This document shows, piece by piece, positions 45,249 to 54,218 of a stretch of DNA of 64,000 nucleotides (positions are counted from its first letter, which is position 1; each line of letters starts with the position of its first letter). The notes under the pieces were generated by a model, which saw only the letters and a list, made by a program, of their open reading frames with translations, searched no databases and was not told the origin of the DNA. The DNA is from Kribbella sindirgiensis (GTDB taxonomy: Bacteria > Actinomycetota > Actinomycetes > Propionibacteriales > Kribbellaceae): assembly GCF_004331435.1 (NCBI RefSeq), contig NZ_SJKA01000008.1, positions 186,001 to 250,000 on the forward strand. Reading direction: 5' to 3'. Both the position numbers and the translations under genes were made by a program.

Positions 45249-46118
45249 TTACCCCTCCAGGAAAATCCTTTGCAACATGTGCCAGTCCTGGGGATGGTCG
45301 GCGATCCCGCGGGCGAACGCATCCGCGCAGCGCTGGGTCATCATCGCCGCACCGCCCTCGGGGTCGACGACGTCGTGGAAGGTGATCACCAGGTCGCGGC
45401 CCTCGTAGTGCAGCGTCGCCGGGATGAGCGGCGCACCCGTCTTCAGACTCAGCGCGGCGGGCCCGGCCGGCATCCGCGACGGCCGCCCGAAGAACGTGAC
45501 CGGGACACCCCGCTCGGACAGGTCCCGGTCGGCGACCAGGCACACGAATCCCCCGGCCCGCAGGCGATCCGCGAGTACGCCGGTCACGTCGTCGTCACCG
45601 CCCGTCAGCGGGAGCACCTCCATGCCGAGCTTCTTGCGGTACGCGATGAAGCGGTCGAACAGCGACTCCGGCCGCAGGCGTTCAGCGACCGTCGACACCG
45701 GCATCCCGGTCAGTCCTGCCCAGGCGCCCGCGTGGTCGTAGTTCGCCAGGTGCGGCAGCGCGCAGATCACGCCCTGCCCCGCCGCGTACGCGTCCCGCAG
45801 CACCTTCTCGTTGACCGTCCGGACCCGGCCGACGATCTGCTCGCCGGTCCACTCGGGCAGGCGGAACGCTTCCTGCCAGTACCGCAGGTACGACCGCATG
45901 CCGGCGTGCGTGAGCTCGTCGAGCTCCTGTGCGGTCGCGTGCGGGCGTACCGCGGCCAGGTTGCCGCGCAGTCGCCGTACGCCGCGGCCGTTGCGGCGGT
46001 AGGTGCGGTCGGCGGCCCGCTGGAACAACCACGTGACGGTCCGCTCGGGCAGGCGTCGTACCAGGGTCCAGGCGAGCGCGAAGGCCAGGTCGACCGCCCG
46101 GTGCCGGACGCCCTCCAT
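45249..46118 (-). CDS. phosphatidylinositol mannoside acyltransferase (PatA-like)
   Basis: A 289-residue member of the LPLAT/HtrB family that acylates the mannose of PIM. The HxxxxD catalytic motif appears as HLANYD near residue 125. FFGRPSRMPAGPAALSLKTGAP provides the acyl-binding Gly/Pro loop. An N-terminal hydrophobic helix (AFALAWTLV) probably anchors it to the membrane. The ATG overlaps the pgsA stop by one base and pimA follows ten bases later, so the three make one pathway operon. Confidence 0.9.
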   Translation of the reverse strand: MEGVRHRAVDLAFALAWTLVRRLPERTVTWLFQRAADRTYRRNGRGVRRLRGNLAAVRPHATAQELDELTHAGMRSYLRYWQEAFRLPEWTGEQIVGRVRTVNEKVLRDAYAAGQGVICALPHLANYDHAGAWAGLTGMPVSTVAERLRPESLFDRFIAYRKKLGMEVLPLTGGDDDVTGVLADRLRAGGFVCLVADRDLSERGVPVTFFGRPSRMPAGPAALSLKTGAPLIPATLHYEGRDLVITFHDVVDPEGGAAMMTQRCADAFARGIADHPQDWHMLQRIFLEG

Positions 46119-46792
46119 CAGGCCTTGGGGTCCGGCGGCTGGGGTGGCTGGGGTGGCTGGTTGTCAAGGCCCGCGTCGGCCGGGTTGGCCAGGACCTGTT
46201 TGCGCACCGAGAGCGACCGCTGGATCACCGTGATCGTGCTCGCCGCGGCGACGTACCAGATCACGATCTCGAGCAGGATCGGCAGGTCGAAGAGGTCGGA
46301 GAAGAACGCCAGGACCAGCGTGAAGACCAGACGGTCGGCGCGCTCGGCGAGGCCGCCGCTCGCCTTCAGGCCGAGGCTTTCCGCCTTGGCCCGCGCGTAC
46401 GACGTGACCGCGCCCATCACCAGCGCCCATAACGTCACGGCCGCCATCAGGGTCGAGTCGCCGGCCTGCGAGTTCGCGTAGTACATCACCAGGCCGCCGT
46501 AGACCGCGCCGTCGGCGATCCGGTCCAGCGTCGAGTCCAGGAACGAGCCCCACTTCCCCGACGTCCCCGACGTCCGGGCCATGTAGCCGTCGATCAGGTC
46601 CGAGAACACGAACAGCGTGATGACCAGCACGCCGATCCACAGCTGGCCGCGTGGGAAGAAGATCAGCGCCCCGGCGGACACACCGATGGTGCCCACCAGC
46701 GTGACCACGTCGGCGCTCACGCCGAGCTTGAGCAGGAGGGTGGCGATCGGCGTGATCACCTTGGTCCAGAACTGCCGGAATCTGTTAAGCAT
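46118..46792 (-). CDS. pgsA: CDP-alcohol phosphatidyltransferase, phosphatidylinositol phosphate synthase
   Basis: 224 residues with about six membrane spans. The CDP-alcohol motif DG-x2-AR-x8-G-x3-D-x3-D is present as DGYMARTSGTSGKWGSFLDS followed by TLD. It joins CDP-diacylglycerol and inositol-phosphate to make the PI precursor of PIMs. The start at MLNRFRQ is preferred because upstream in-frame sequence is antisense to the lipoprotein gene. The tail is Pro/Gln-rich. It is the first gene of the pgsA-patA-pimA operon here, separated from HIT and thrS by inserted genes. Confidence 0.9.
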   Translation of the reverse strand: MLNRFRQFWTKVITPIATLLLKLGVSADVVTLVGTIGVSAGALIFFPRGQLWIGVLVITLFVFSDLIDGYMARTSGTSGKWGSFLDSTLDRIADGAVYGGLVMYYANSQAGDSTLMAAVTLWALVMGAVTSYARAKAESLGLKASGGLAERADRLVFTLVLAFFSDLFDLPILLEIVIWYVAAASTITVIQRSLSVRKQVLANPADAGLDNQPPQPPQPPDPKA

Positions 46793-46901
46793 GGCGACGC
46801 GATCGTAGTTCACTCGGATGGCGATCCGGTGATTAGGCACGGGTTTCGGCCTGCGGGGGGCCTGCTCGCGGAGGATGCTGGTGGGTGAGGAGGTGACCGC
46901 C

Positions 46902-47852
46902 ATGCGCCGGAGGGAGCTCGCGGGTGCGCTCGTGCTCGTCCTCGCGGCGGGCGGTTGCTCGGTGGCGCAGCGCGCGAACGGCACCGCTCCGAACCCGCTG
47001 CCACCCTCCGTGATCGTCCCCACCGCGATCGCTCCCCAGCAGGCCGAGGGCCTGGACGGTACGGCGGGAGCGCCCGGGCCACAGGTCTGCACGGCGATCA
47101 CGCGCACGCTCACCGCCCAACTCCGGCTCCCGGTGATCGCGAAGCCGAACTCCTGGAACGACGGCGGCCTCCCCGCCATGGACCTGTGCACCCTGCTCCT
47201 CGAGGACCGGGCCGTGACGATCGGGGTAAGTGCGCTGCCCAGTCAGCCGGATTCGCTCAGCCGGCTGATGAACGGCGCCGGCGGCGTCGAATCGCTGCCC
47301 GAACTCGGACCGGAGGCCCTGATCGGCGAATCGCGGCTCGTGTTCCACGCCGGCGACCGCGCGGTCCGGATCACACCGGCCGGCGGCATCGACCGCGGTA
47401 CGGCGGACGGGATCGACCGCGTGAAGGCCATCGCGATCGCGCTGGCCGCACAGGACGCCGTACCGCGGAGTTTGCGGCCCGCACGGCAGTCGGACGAGAC
47501 GTGTCAGCTGGCCACGTCGGCCGCCGAGCGGTTCATCCGGCTGCAGGTGCAGCTGCGGCGGGACTACCGGGTGAAGGGCGCGCTCACCTGCATCTGGGGA
47601 ACGTACGACGCGACTGTGTCGATCGTGGAGGCGTTCGACCAGCCGACGATCCCGGAAGCACAACGGGTGCCACCGCCGCGGTTCGCGCCGATCGGGCAGC
47701 CCGGCTACTACCTTCCGGAAGAGGGCGAACTCGTGTTCCGTCAGGGGCGTCGGGTGGTTCGCGTGACCGCCCTGACGAACCCGCCGCGCGCGGTCACGCT
47801 GGCAACCCTCACGGACCTCGTCGACCCCATGCTTCCCCTGTTCCTGCGCTGA
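46902..47852 (+). CDS. secreted lipoprotein, unknown function
   Basis: 316 residues. The signal peptide ends in the lipobox AGGC with Cys19 lipidated. A Pro-rich linker follows; the body contains four Cys (VCTAI, DLCTLL, ETCQLA and LTCIW) that probably form disulfides in a two-repeat arrangement resembling DUF3558-like lipoproteins, though this is only an impression. It is plus-strand, against the surrounding phospholipid operon, and opens a group of four secreted-protein genes. Confidence 0.7.
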   Translation: MRRRELAGALVLVLAAGGCSVAQRANGTAPNPLPPSVIVPTAIAPQQAEGLDGTAGAPGPQVCTAITRTLTAQLRLPVIAKPNSWNDGGLPAMDLCTLLLEDRAVTIGVSALPSQPDSLSRLMNGAGGVESLPELGPEALIGESRLVFHAGDRAVRITPAGGIDRGTADGIDRVKAIAIALAAQDAVPRSLRPARQSDETCQLATSAAERFIRLQVQLRRDYRVKGALTCIWGTYDATVSIVEAFDQPTIPEAQRVPPPRFAPIGQPGYYLPEEGELVFRQGRRVVRVTALTNPPRAVTLATLTDLVDPMLPLFLR

Positions 47853-47909
47853 ACTTTCCGGTCCATACCAGCGTCCAACCTCCATCTATCAGCAATGGGG
47901 GTGGTGGAA

Positions 47910-48830
47910 ATGCGCACGCTTGTCAGGTACGGCGGGTTGATGGCCGCCGCAACGCTCACCACGGGACTGCTCACGACCGGCACGGCGACGGCGGAGCAGA
48001 GCGGGACGACGGCGCCGTGCACGATCTCGGTCGGCTCGGTCACAGCCGGCGGGGATCACCGGATGCAGACCTTCTCGGCGACCGCACCGGTCACGAAGGT
48101 CACCGACAAGATCGTCGCGAAGGACGTCTTCCCCGACGGTCAGACCAGGATGAGCGCGGCCGTCCGGTACGGCCCGGGCGAGGGCTCGGAGCTGCACACC
48201 GGCCAGGTGGTTCTGGGATCGGTCCTGTACGACTTCTCGTACCGGACGCCGACGGGCGGCGGGACGGTGTCGCAGAAGCAGCTCACGCGGGTCGGGCCGG
48301 GGTGGGACGGTTACAAGACCCTCGATCGGTCGACGGTCGGCTCGCGAAGCGTCGAGTGGTCGATGCGGAACGACGGCTACGAGCTGGATCGCCGTACCGT
48401 CAAGACCGACGCCAACGGGCGGGTCTACCGGCACCACGACGGCTGGGTGTCGAACTTCCGCGGCGTGAAGGGCATGGCGCTGATCAGCCAGACGGCGTCG
48501 TACGACACGTTCCTGATGACGCACACCACCGGGCGGCTCTACACCGCACGGCTCGCGCGCGTCAGCGGGCACATCATCCCGTCGGTGGTGAAACCGATCC
48601 GGATGTCGACGTGGCAGGTGTTCGAGACGCTCGTCGCAGCGCCCTGCGGCCAGGGAACCGTCGTCCTCGCCATCGACCGCGACACCGGCAACGCCTACCT
48701 CTACTCCATGGGCCACGCCAACGGCCTGTCGACACCCATCAAGGGCCTCGGCAAGGCTCCGGGGACGTTCAAGGACCCGGTCTACTTCAGCTGGACGAAG
48801 TTCGGCGACCCGCCGCTCTTCGGCGAGTGA
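47910..48830 (+). CDS. secreted protein, tandem paralog 1 of 3
   Basis: 306 residues. The ATG preceded by GGGGGTGG is preferred; an ATG 15 bases upstream is in frame. The signal peptide ends near TATA-EQ (residue about 29). The mature part is beta-rich with spaced Gly/Asp/Tyr motifs (SAGGDHRMQTF-type start, SQTASYDTFLMTHT, GHIIPSVVK, GHANGLSTPI). Only two Cys are seen in the mature part (APCTIS and APCGQG). The family is not recognised; a six-bladed or beta-sandwich surface protein is a guess. It shares about half its residues with the next two. Confidence 0.7.
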   Translation: MRTLVRYGGLMAAATLTTGLLTTGTATAEQSGTTAPCTISVGSVTAGGDHRMQTFSATAPVTKVTDKIVAKDVFPDGQTRMSAAVRYGPGEGSELHTGQVVLGSVLYDFSYRTPTGGGTVSQKQLTRVGPGWDGYKTLDRSTVGSRSVEWSMRNDGYELDRRTVKTDANGRVYRHHDGWVSNFRGVKGMALISQTASYDTFLMTHTTGRLYTARLARVSGHIIPSVVKPIRMSTWQVFETLVAAPCGQGTVVLAIDRDTGNAYLYSMGHANGLSTPIKGLGKAPGTFKDPVYFSWTKFGDPPLFGE

Positions 48831-48842
48831 TCTGGGGGACAA

Positions 48843-49754
48843 ATGAAGAACTGGACGAAGTACGGCGCAGTTCTGGCCGCGGGGGTTCTCAGCGCCGGTC
48901 TCCTGACCGGACCGGCAGCAGCACAACCTGCCCGCACCTGTGGACTCAACCTCGGGGCCATCACGGCGGGCGGCGATCACCGCGAGGTGGTCATCACGGA
49001 CGACGGCTATGTGGCCGACAACTGGATCGTTGCCAAGGACCTCTTTCCCGACGGCCAGGTCCGGCTGAGCGCGACGCTCCGGTACGGGTCCGCTGAGGTC
49101 GGCGGGATGGCGCACCAGGGCCCGGTCATCATGGGCTCGACCATGTACGACAGCAGCTACGTGACGGCGAACGGGACGGGCGCCGTGACCGAGCGGCAGC
49201 TCACCAGGGTCGGGCCCGGGTGGCAGGTGTACCGGAGTCTCGACCGGTCGACCTACCTCACCGCGACCACGCAGCGGGACACGGAGTACTCACTGCACAA
49301 CGACGGCACGCTGTACCGCAGGAACGTCACCTACAAGAACGGTGTGGCGAGCCGGCAGATCACGGGATGGCAGTCCGGCTACCGGGGTGTCAAGGCGATG
49401 ACGCTGATCAGCCAGACGGCGACGTACGACACGTTCCTGATGACGCTGACCTCCGGCAAGCTCTACACCGCTCGGCTGCCGTTGGCCGGCGGGCACATCA
49501 TCCCGGGGGTCGTGAAGCAGGTCCGGGGCTCGACGTGGCAGGGGTTCGAGACGTTGGTCGCGGCGGCGTGCGACGACGGCGTACTGCTCCTCGGCATCGA
49601 CAAGGACACCGGGTCCGCCTACCTTTACAAGGTTGGTCACGCCAACGGTGCCGCGACGCCGATCAGCATGATCAAGAAGGTGGCCGGTACGTTCAAGGAT
49701 CCGGTCTACTTCCACTGGCAGTTGTTCACCGGTGAGCGGCTGGCCGGCGACTGA
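48843..49754 (+). CDS. secreted protein, tandem paralog 2 of 3
   Basis: 303 residues. The signal peptide is AAGVLSAGLLTGPAAA. Shared blocks with paralogs 1 and 3 are ITAGGDHR, VAKDLFPDGQVRLSATLRYG, TRVGPGWQVYRSLDRST, RQITGWQSGYRGVKAMTLIS and GHANGAATPI. It starts 12 bases after paralog 1. A strong UUCG-loop terminator follows, so paralogs 1 and 2 are probably one transcript and paralog 3 is separate. The function is unknown. Confidence 0.7.
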   Translation: MKNWTKYGAVLAAGVLSAGLLTGPAAAQPARTCGLNLGAITAGGDHREVVITDDGYVADNWIVAKDLFPDGQVRLSATLRYGSAEVGGMAHQGPVIMGSTMYDSSYVTANGTGAVTERQLTRVGPGWQVYRSLDRSTYLTATTQRDTEYSLHNDGTLYRRNVTYKNGVASRQITGWQSGYRGVKAMTLISQTATYDTFLMTLTSGKLYTARLPLAGGHIIPGVVKQVRGSTWQGFETLVAAACDDGVLLLGIDKDTGSAYLYKVGHANGAATPISMIKKVAGTFKDPVYFHWQLFTGERLAGD

Positions 49755-49780
49755 GCTGACCAATTGCCGTTGATTCAAAG

Positions 49781-49817
49781 GTTCGGCCCGGCTCTTCGGA
49801 GTCGGGCCGAACTTTTT
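49781..49817 (+). terminator. Rho-independent terminator with UUCG tetraloop
   Basis: GTTCGGCCCGGCTC pairs with GAGTCGGGCCGAAC (one G-U) across a TTCG loop, followed by TTTTT. It ends the transcript of the second secreted paralog. Confidence 0.8.
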
Positions 49818-49871
49818 CGGTCATGGCCGCATCTCACTGCCGTCCGATACACACGAGCAGGGGGAAACAGC

Positions 49872-50807
49872 ATGATCAAGTGGGCCAGGTACGGCGGAGC
49901 GGTCGCGGCCGGGGTTGTCAGCGCGGCCTTGCTGGGCGGGGGTTTCGCCGCGGCACAGCCCACCGGCGGGGCGAGCACGTCCGGCGCCACGTGCAGTATC
50001 AAGGCCGGTTCGGTGACGGCGGGCGGGGACCATCGGCTGCAGACGTTCGGCACCGACGCCGCGAAGATCGAGGACAAAATCGTTGCCAAGGACATCTACC
50101 CGGACGGGCAGGTGCGGTTGAGCGCGACGATGCGGTTCGGTGCGACGGAGGTCGGCGGTGACGCGCACACCGGTCCGGTCATCATGGGGTCGAGCCTGTA
50201 CGACACGTCGTACCTGACGCCGGCCGGTGGGGGCACGGTCTCGCAGAAGCAGGTCACCCGCGTGGGTGGCGGCTGGGACGTGTACCGGTCGCTCGACCGG
50301 TCGACCGTGGTCACCGCGACCACGCAGCGGGACACCGAGTACTCGCTGCACACCGACGGCACGCTGTACCGCCGCAACGTCGTCACCAAGGACGGCGTCA
50401 CGAGCCGGCAGGTCACCGGCTGGCAGTCCGGGTACAGCGGGGTGAAGGCGATGACGCTCATCAGCCAGACCTCGACGTACGACACGTTCCTGATGACGAC
50501 GACCAGCGGCAAGCTGTACACCGCCCGGCTGCCGCTGGCCGGCGGACAGGTCATCCCGGGTGTGGTGAAGGAGGTCCGCGGCTCGACCTGGCAGGGCTTC
50601 GAGTCGCTGGTCGCGGCGCCGTGCGGCGACGGCACGCTGCTCCTGGCGATCGACAAGGACAGCGCCTCCGGCTACCTGTACCACGTGGGTCACGCCAACG
50701 GCACCGCCACGACGATCGCGTCGCTCGGCAAGGCCGCGGGCACCTTCACCGACCCGACGTACTTCCTCTGGAAGAACTTCACCGGCCAGGACCTCAACGG
50801 CGAGTGA
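49872..50807 (+). CDS. secreted protein, tandem paralog 3 of 3
   Basis: 311 residues from MIKWARYGG, with AGGGGGAAA before the ATG; an upstream in-frame start would run through the previous terminator and is rejected. It has a signal peptide, then the same blocks as paralog 2 (SVTAGGDHRLQTF, DKIVAKDIYPDGQVRLSATM, VYRSLDRST, TGWQSGYSGVKAMTLIS). It is most similar to paralog 2. Two Cys remain (GATCSI and APCGDG), at the same places as in paralog 1. The function is unknown. Confidence 0.7.
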   Translation: MIKWARYGGAVAAGVVSAALLGGGFAAAQPTGGASTSGATCSIKAGSVTAGGDHRLQTFGTDAAKIEDKIVAKDIYPDGQVRLSATMRFGATEVGGDAHTGPVIMGSSLYDTSYLTPAGGGTVSQKQVTRVGGGWDVYRSLDRSTVVTATTQRDTEYSLHTDGTLYRRNVVTKDGVTSRQVTGWQSGYSGVKAMTLISQTSTYDTFLMTTTSGKLYTARLPLAGGQVIPGVVKEVRGSTWQGFESLVAAPCGDGTLLLAIDKDSASGYLYHVGHANGTATTIASLGKAAGTFTDPTYFLWKNFTGQDLNGE

Positions 50808-50817
50808 TGCTCTGAAT

Positions 50818-50847
50818 GAATCGCCCCACCCTCGGGTGGGGCGATTC
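50818..50847. terminator. bidirectional terminator hairpin
   Basis: GAATCGCCCCACCC and its exact complement GGGTGGGGCGATTC lie between the convergent third paralog and HIT gene. The tight centre will open to a small loop. Confidence 0.75.
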
Positions 50848-50852
50848 GTGCG

Positions 50853-51422
50853 TTACGGCCAGGACTTCGCGAGCAGCGCGCGGGTGTCCGGGAGGAGTTG
50901 GGGCAGGACTTTCGTGTGGGCGATGGCGGGCATGAAGTTGGTGTCGCCCGCCCAGCGCGGGACCACGTGCTGGTGCAGGTGGGCGGCGATGCCGGCGCCG
51001 GCGATCTCGCCCTGGTTCATGCCGATGTTGAAGCCGTGCGCCCCAGACACCGTGCGGATCGCCTGCATCGCCTGCCGGGTCAGGGTCGAGACGTCGGCGA
51101 CCTCCGCCTCGGTCAGCTCGGTGTAGTCGGCGACGTGCCGGTAGGGCACGACCATCAGGTGTCCCGGGTTGTACGGGTACAGGTTCAGGACGGCGTACGC
51201 CGCCGCACCTCGATGCACGATCAGCGCATCCACGTCCGTCAGCCCCGGCAACCGGCAGAACGGACAGCCCGCACCGGCCTCGTCGCTGGTGGGCTTGTTC
51301 TCGCCCTCGATGTAGGCCATCCGGTGCGGCGTCCACAACCGCATGAACGGGTCAGGCACCCCGACCCCGTCCTGCCGCACCACGTCCTCAGGTGTGTACG
51401 GCGAGTCGGGGGTGTCCGTCAT
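50853..51422 (-). CDS. HIT-family Ap4A phosphorylase-like protein
   Basis: A 189-residue HIT protein, counterpart by context of mycobacterial Rv2613c-type diadenosine tetraphosphate phosphorylase. The catalytic HIT motif is HLHQHVVPRW and CPFCRLPG is the N-terminal Cys pair. The ATG overlaps the thrS stop (ATGA), so it is co-translated with ThrRS; Ap4A is a by-product of aminoacyl-tRNA synthetases, which fits. In other actinobacteria pgsA follows directly; here secreted-protein genes intervene. Confidence 0.9.
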   Translation of the reverse strand: MTDTPDSPYTPEDVVRQDGVGVPDPFMRLWTPHRMAYIEGENKPTSDEAGAGCPFCRLPGLTDVDALIVHRGAAAYAVLNLYPYNPGHLMVVPYRHVADYTELTEAEVADVSTLTRQAMQAIRTVSGAHGFNIGMNQGEIAGAGIAAHLHQHVVPRWAGDTNFMPAIAHTKVLPQLLPDTRALLAKSWP

Positions 51423-53440
51423 ACCTGCACGCGCTTCTGCACGGACTCGACGATCTCGGCGACGGCGTCGGCGATCGGTACGCCGTTCTTCTGGGTGCCG
51501 TCGCGGTAGCGGAAGGAGACCGAGCCGCCGGCCATGTCCTCGTCGCCGGCGATCAGCATGTACGGGACCTTGGCCTTCTGGGCGTTCCGGATCTTCTTCT
51601 GCATCCGGTCGTCGGACGCGTCGACCTCGATCCGGATCCCCTGCGCCTTCAGCTGCCGGGCGATCTCGAACAGGTAGTCGACGTGCCCGTCGGTGATCGG
51701 GATGCCGATCACCTGGACCGGGGCCAGCCACGGCGGGAACACGCCGGCGTAGTGCTCGGTCAGCACCGCCACGAACCGCTCGATCGAACCGAACAGCGCG
51801 CGGTGGATCATCACCGGCCGCTGCCGGGAGCCGTCCGGCGCGGTGTACTCCAGCTCGAACCGCTCCGGCAGGTTGAAGTCCAGCTGGATCGTCGACATCT
51901 GCCAGGTCCGGCCGATCGCGTCCCGGGTCTGGACGGAGATCTTCGGACCGTAGAACGCGGCGCCGCCCGGGTCCGGGACCAGCTCCAGACCGGAGCCCTC
52001 GGCGACCTCCCGGAGCGTCTCGGTGGCCTCCTCCCAGACCTCGTCGGAGCCGACGAACTTGTCCGGGTTCTTGGTGGAGAGCTCGAGGTAGAAGTCGTCC
52101 AGGCCGTAGTCGGCGAGCAGGCCGAGCACGAACGTCAGCAGGTTGCGCAGCTCGTCGCGCATCTGCTCACGGGTGCAGTAGATGTGCGCGTCGTCCTGGG
52201 TGAAGCCGCGGGCGCGGGTCATACCGTGCACGACGCCGGACTTCTCCAGCCGGTAGACCGTGCCGAACTCGAACAGCCGCAGCGGCAGCTCCCGGTACGA
52301 CCGGCCGCGGGCCGCGAAGATCAGGTTGTGCATCGGGCAGTTCATCGGCTTCAGGTAGTAGTCCTGACCCTGCTTGCGGATCTGCCCGTCCGCGCCGCGC
52401 TCCTCGTCCAGGTGCATGGGCGGGTACATGCCGTCGGCGTACCAGTCCAGGTGACCGGAGGTCTCGAACAGCTGGCCCTTGGTGATGTGCGGTGAGTAGA
52501 CGAACTCGTAGTCGTCCTCGACGTGCCGCCGGCGGGAGTAGTCCTCCATCACCTTCCGCAGCACACCGCCCTTGGGGTGGAACACCGCGAGACCGGAGCC
52601 GATCTCGTCCGGGAAGCTGAACAGGTCGAGCTCTGTGCCGAGCTTGCGGTGGTCGCGCTTCGCGGCCTCCTCAAGCCTGGTCAGGTACGCCTTGAGCTCG
52701 TCCCGCGACTCCCAGGCGGTGCCGTAGATCCGCTGCAGCTGCGGGTTCTTCTCACTCCCCCGCCAGTACGCCGCCGCCGTACGCATCAGCTTGAAGTTGC
52801 CGAGGTACCCGGTGGCAGGGACGTGCGGGCCGCGGCAGAGGTCCTTCCAGGCGACGCTGTCGTCGCGCCGGACGTTGTCGTAGATCGTCAGCTCGCCCTG
52901 TCCGACCTCTACGGATGCTCCCTCGGCCGCGTCCGCCGCGGAGCCCTTGATACCGATCAGCTCCAGCTTGTACGGCTCGGCGGCCAGCTCGGTGCGCGCG
53001 TCGTCGTCGGAGACCACCCGGCGGCTGAACCGCTGCCGCTCCTTGATGATCTGCTGCATCTTCTTCTCGAGCTTGGTCAGGTCCTCCGGCGTGAACGGCG
53101 TCGGTACGTCGAAGTCGTAGTAGAACCCGTTCTCCACCGGCGGGCCGATGCCGAGCTTGGCCTCCGGGAACAGGTCCTGCACCGCCTGCGCGAGGACGTG
53201 CGCGGTCGAGTGCCGGATGATCGCCCGGCCGTCCTCCGACGCCGCCTTGACCGGCTCGATCTCGTCGCCGTCGGCGACCACCCGGGACAGGTCCCGCAGC
53301 TCACCGTTGACCCGGGCGGCGATGGCGGAGCGGTCCTGGCCGAAGATCTCGGCGAACAGCTCCCCGATCGTCGTCGTCTCGGTCACACTCCGCTCAGCCT
53401 CGCCCTCGACGCCGATCAGGTGGACCTTGACTTCCGACAC
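51419..53440 (-). CDS. thrS: threonyl-tRNA synthetase, full-length housekeeping form
   Basis: 673 residues from a GTG with GGGAGTGAAC upstream; an in-frame GTG 20 codons earlier is possible. The order is TGS domain (residues 1-60), editing domain with HSTAHVLAQ (HxxxH) and Cys in DLCRGPH, catalytic domain with zinc ligands in MNCPMHNL, DDAHIYC and MIHRALFGS, and anticodon-binding domain. It charges tRNA-Thr and removes Ser-tRNA-Thr. No leader peptide with Thr codons is seen upstream, unlike thrS2. It heads the thrS-HIT-pgsA-patA-pimA block. Confidence 0.95.
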   Translation of the reverse strand: MSEVKVHLIGVEGEAERSVTETTTIGELFAEIFGQDRSAIAARVNGELRDLSRVVADGDEIEPVKAASEDGRAIIRHSTAHVLAQAVQDLFPEAKLGIGPPVENGFYYDFDVPTPFTPEDLTKLEKKMQQIIKERQRFSRRVVSDDDARTELAAEPYKLELIGIKGSAADAAEGASVEVGQGELTIYDNVRRDDSVAWKDLCRGPHVPATGYLGNFKLMRTAAAYWRGSEKNPQLQRIYGTAWESRDELKAYLTRLEEAAKRDHRKLGTELDLFSFPDEIGSGLAVFHPKGGVLRKVMEDYSRRRHVEDDYEFVYSPHITKGQLFETSGHLDWYADGMYPPMHLDEERGADGQIRKQGQDYYLKPMNCPMHNLIFAARGRSYRELPLRLFEFGTVYRLEKSGVVHGMTRARGFTQDDAHIYCTREQMRDELRNLLTFVLGLLADYGLDDFYLELSTKNPDKFVGSDEVWEEATETLREVAEGSGLELVPDPGGAAFYGPKISVQTRDAIGRTWQMSTIQLDFNLPERFELEYTAPDGSRQRPVMIHRALFGSIERFVAVLTEHYAGVFPPWLAPVQVIGIPITDGHVDYLFEIARQLKAQGIRIEVDASDDRMQKKIRNAQKAKVPYMLIAGDEDMAGGSVSFRYRDGTQKNGVPIADAVAEIVESVQKRVQV

Positions 53441-53561
53441 GTTCACTCCCAGGGTCTCGACCAGCCGATTACCGGTCACGGACAGATGGTATCGACACAC
53501 CTGACGAAAGTAGGGGTCGGGACCAGCCGCTCGTCCGATGTGCCGGGGGTGCCCGCATTTC

Positions 53562-53567
53562 TAGGTT
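53562..53567 (+). promoter_or_regulatory. -10 element of probable leaderless DedA promoter
   Basis: TAGGTT lies six bases before the ATG, identical to the element at 26951. No ribosome binding site is present. Confidence 0.4.
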
Positions 53568-53573
53568 CTAGGT

Positions 53574-54218
53574 ATGAGCGACGCCATCCTGCACTTCGCC
53601 GACGAACTGATGTCCTCGTGGTGGATCTACCTCGCGTTGTGGGGTTTCGCCGCGCTGGACGGGTTCTTCCCCGCGATCCCGAGCGAGACCCTGGTCGTCA
53701 CCGCCGGGGTGTTCGCGGCCGCCTCCGGCGAACCCAATCTGTACGCCGTGATCGTGGTCGCGGCGGTCGGCGCGTTCATCGGCGACCACGTCTCGTACGC
53801 CCTCGGCCGCGGCGCCGGCGGCCGACTGCTCGACCGCGTGAAACCCGGCACCAAACGCCACGCCGCCGTCCTGTGGGCCCGCCAGGCCCTCGCCGAACGC
53901 GGCGGTCTGGTCCTCGTCGTCGCCCGCTACGTCCCCGGCGGCCGCACCGCGGTCACGTTGACCATGGGCTCGGTCCGCTTCCCGCTCCGACGTTTCACGC
54001 CGTACGCCGCTCTCGCCGCCATCAGCTGGGGTGTGTACTGCACGCTGGTCGGCTACATCGGCGGCAAGGCCTTCGAGGACAACCCGTTGAAGGGCGTCGC
54101 CCTCGGCATCGGCCTCGCCCTGGCAGTCACCCTCATCGTCGAACTCGTCCGCCACCGCCTCCGCAAGAACCGTCCTGAAAGCGAGTTGAAAGAGCAGGAC
54201 CGTTCACTGATCGCATGA
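53574..54218 (+). CDS. DedA-family membrane protein
   Basis: 214 residues. GFFPAIPSETLVVTAGVFA, then GAFIGDHVSYALGRGAG and FVARYVPGGRTAV-type (VARYVPGGRTAV) segments are hallmarks of the DedA/SNARE-associated flippase family, with conserved Glu, Asp and Arg residues. Members move undecaprenyl phosphate or phospholipids across the inner membrane. About five hydrophobic segments are seen. The stop overlaps the next gene's start (ATGA). Confidence 0.92.
   Translation: MSDAILHFADELMSSWWIYLALWGFAALDGFFPAIPSETLVVTAGVFAAASGEPNLYAVIVVAAVGAFIGDHVSYALGRGAGGRLLDRVKPGTKRHAAVLWARQALAERGGLVLVVARYVPGGRTAVTLTMGSVRFPLRRFTPYAALAAISWGVYCTLVGYIGGKAFEDNPLKGVALGIGLALAVTLIVELVRHRLRKNRPESELKEQDRSLIA

Noticed and set aside
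45238..45257. Anti-ribosome-binding-site hairpin (GGAGG/CCTCC) before pimA
   Set aside because: The GGAGG is within the patA stop region and too far from the GTG; pairing is short and unsupported.
52523..54178. 551-codon plus-strand open frame spanning thrS and DedA
   Set aside because: Antisense to thrS and out of frame with DedA, both of which have clear motifs.
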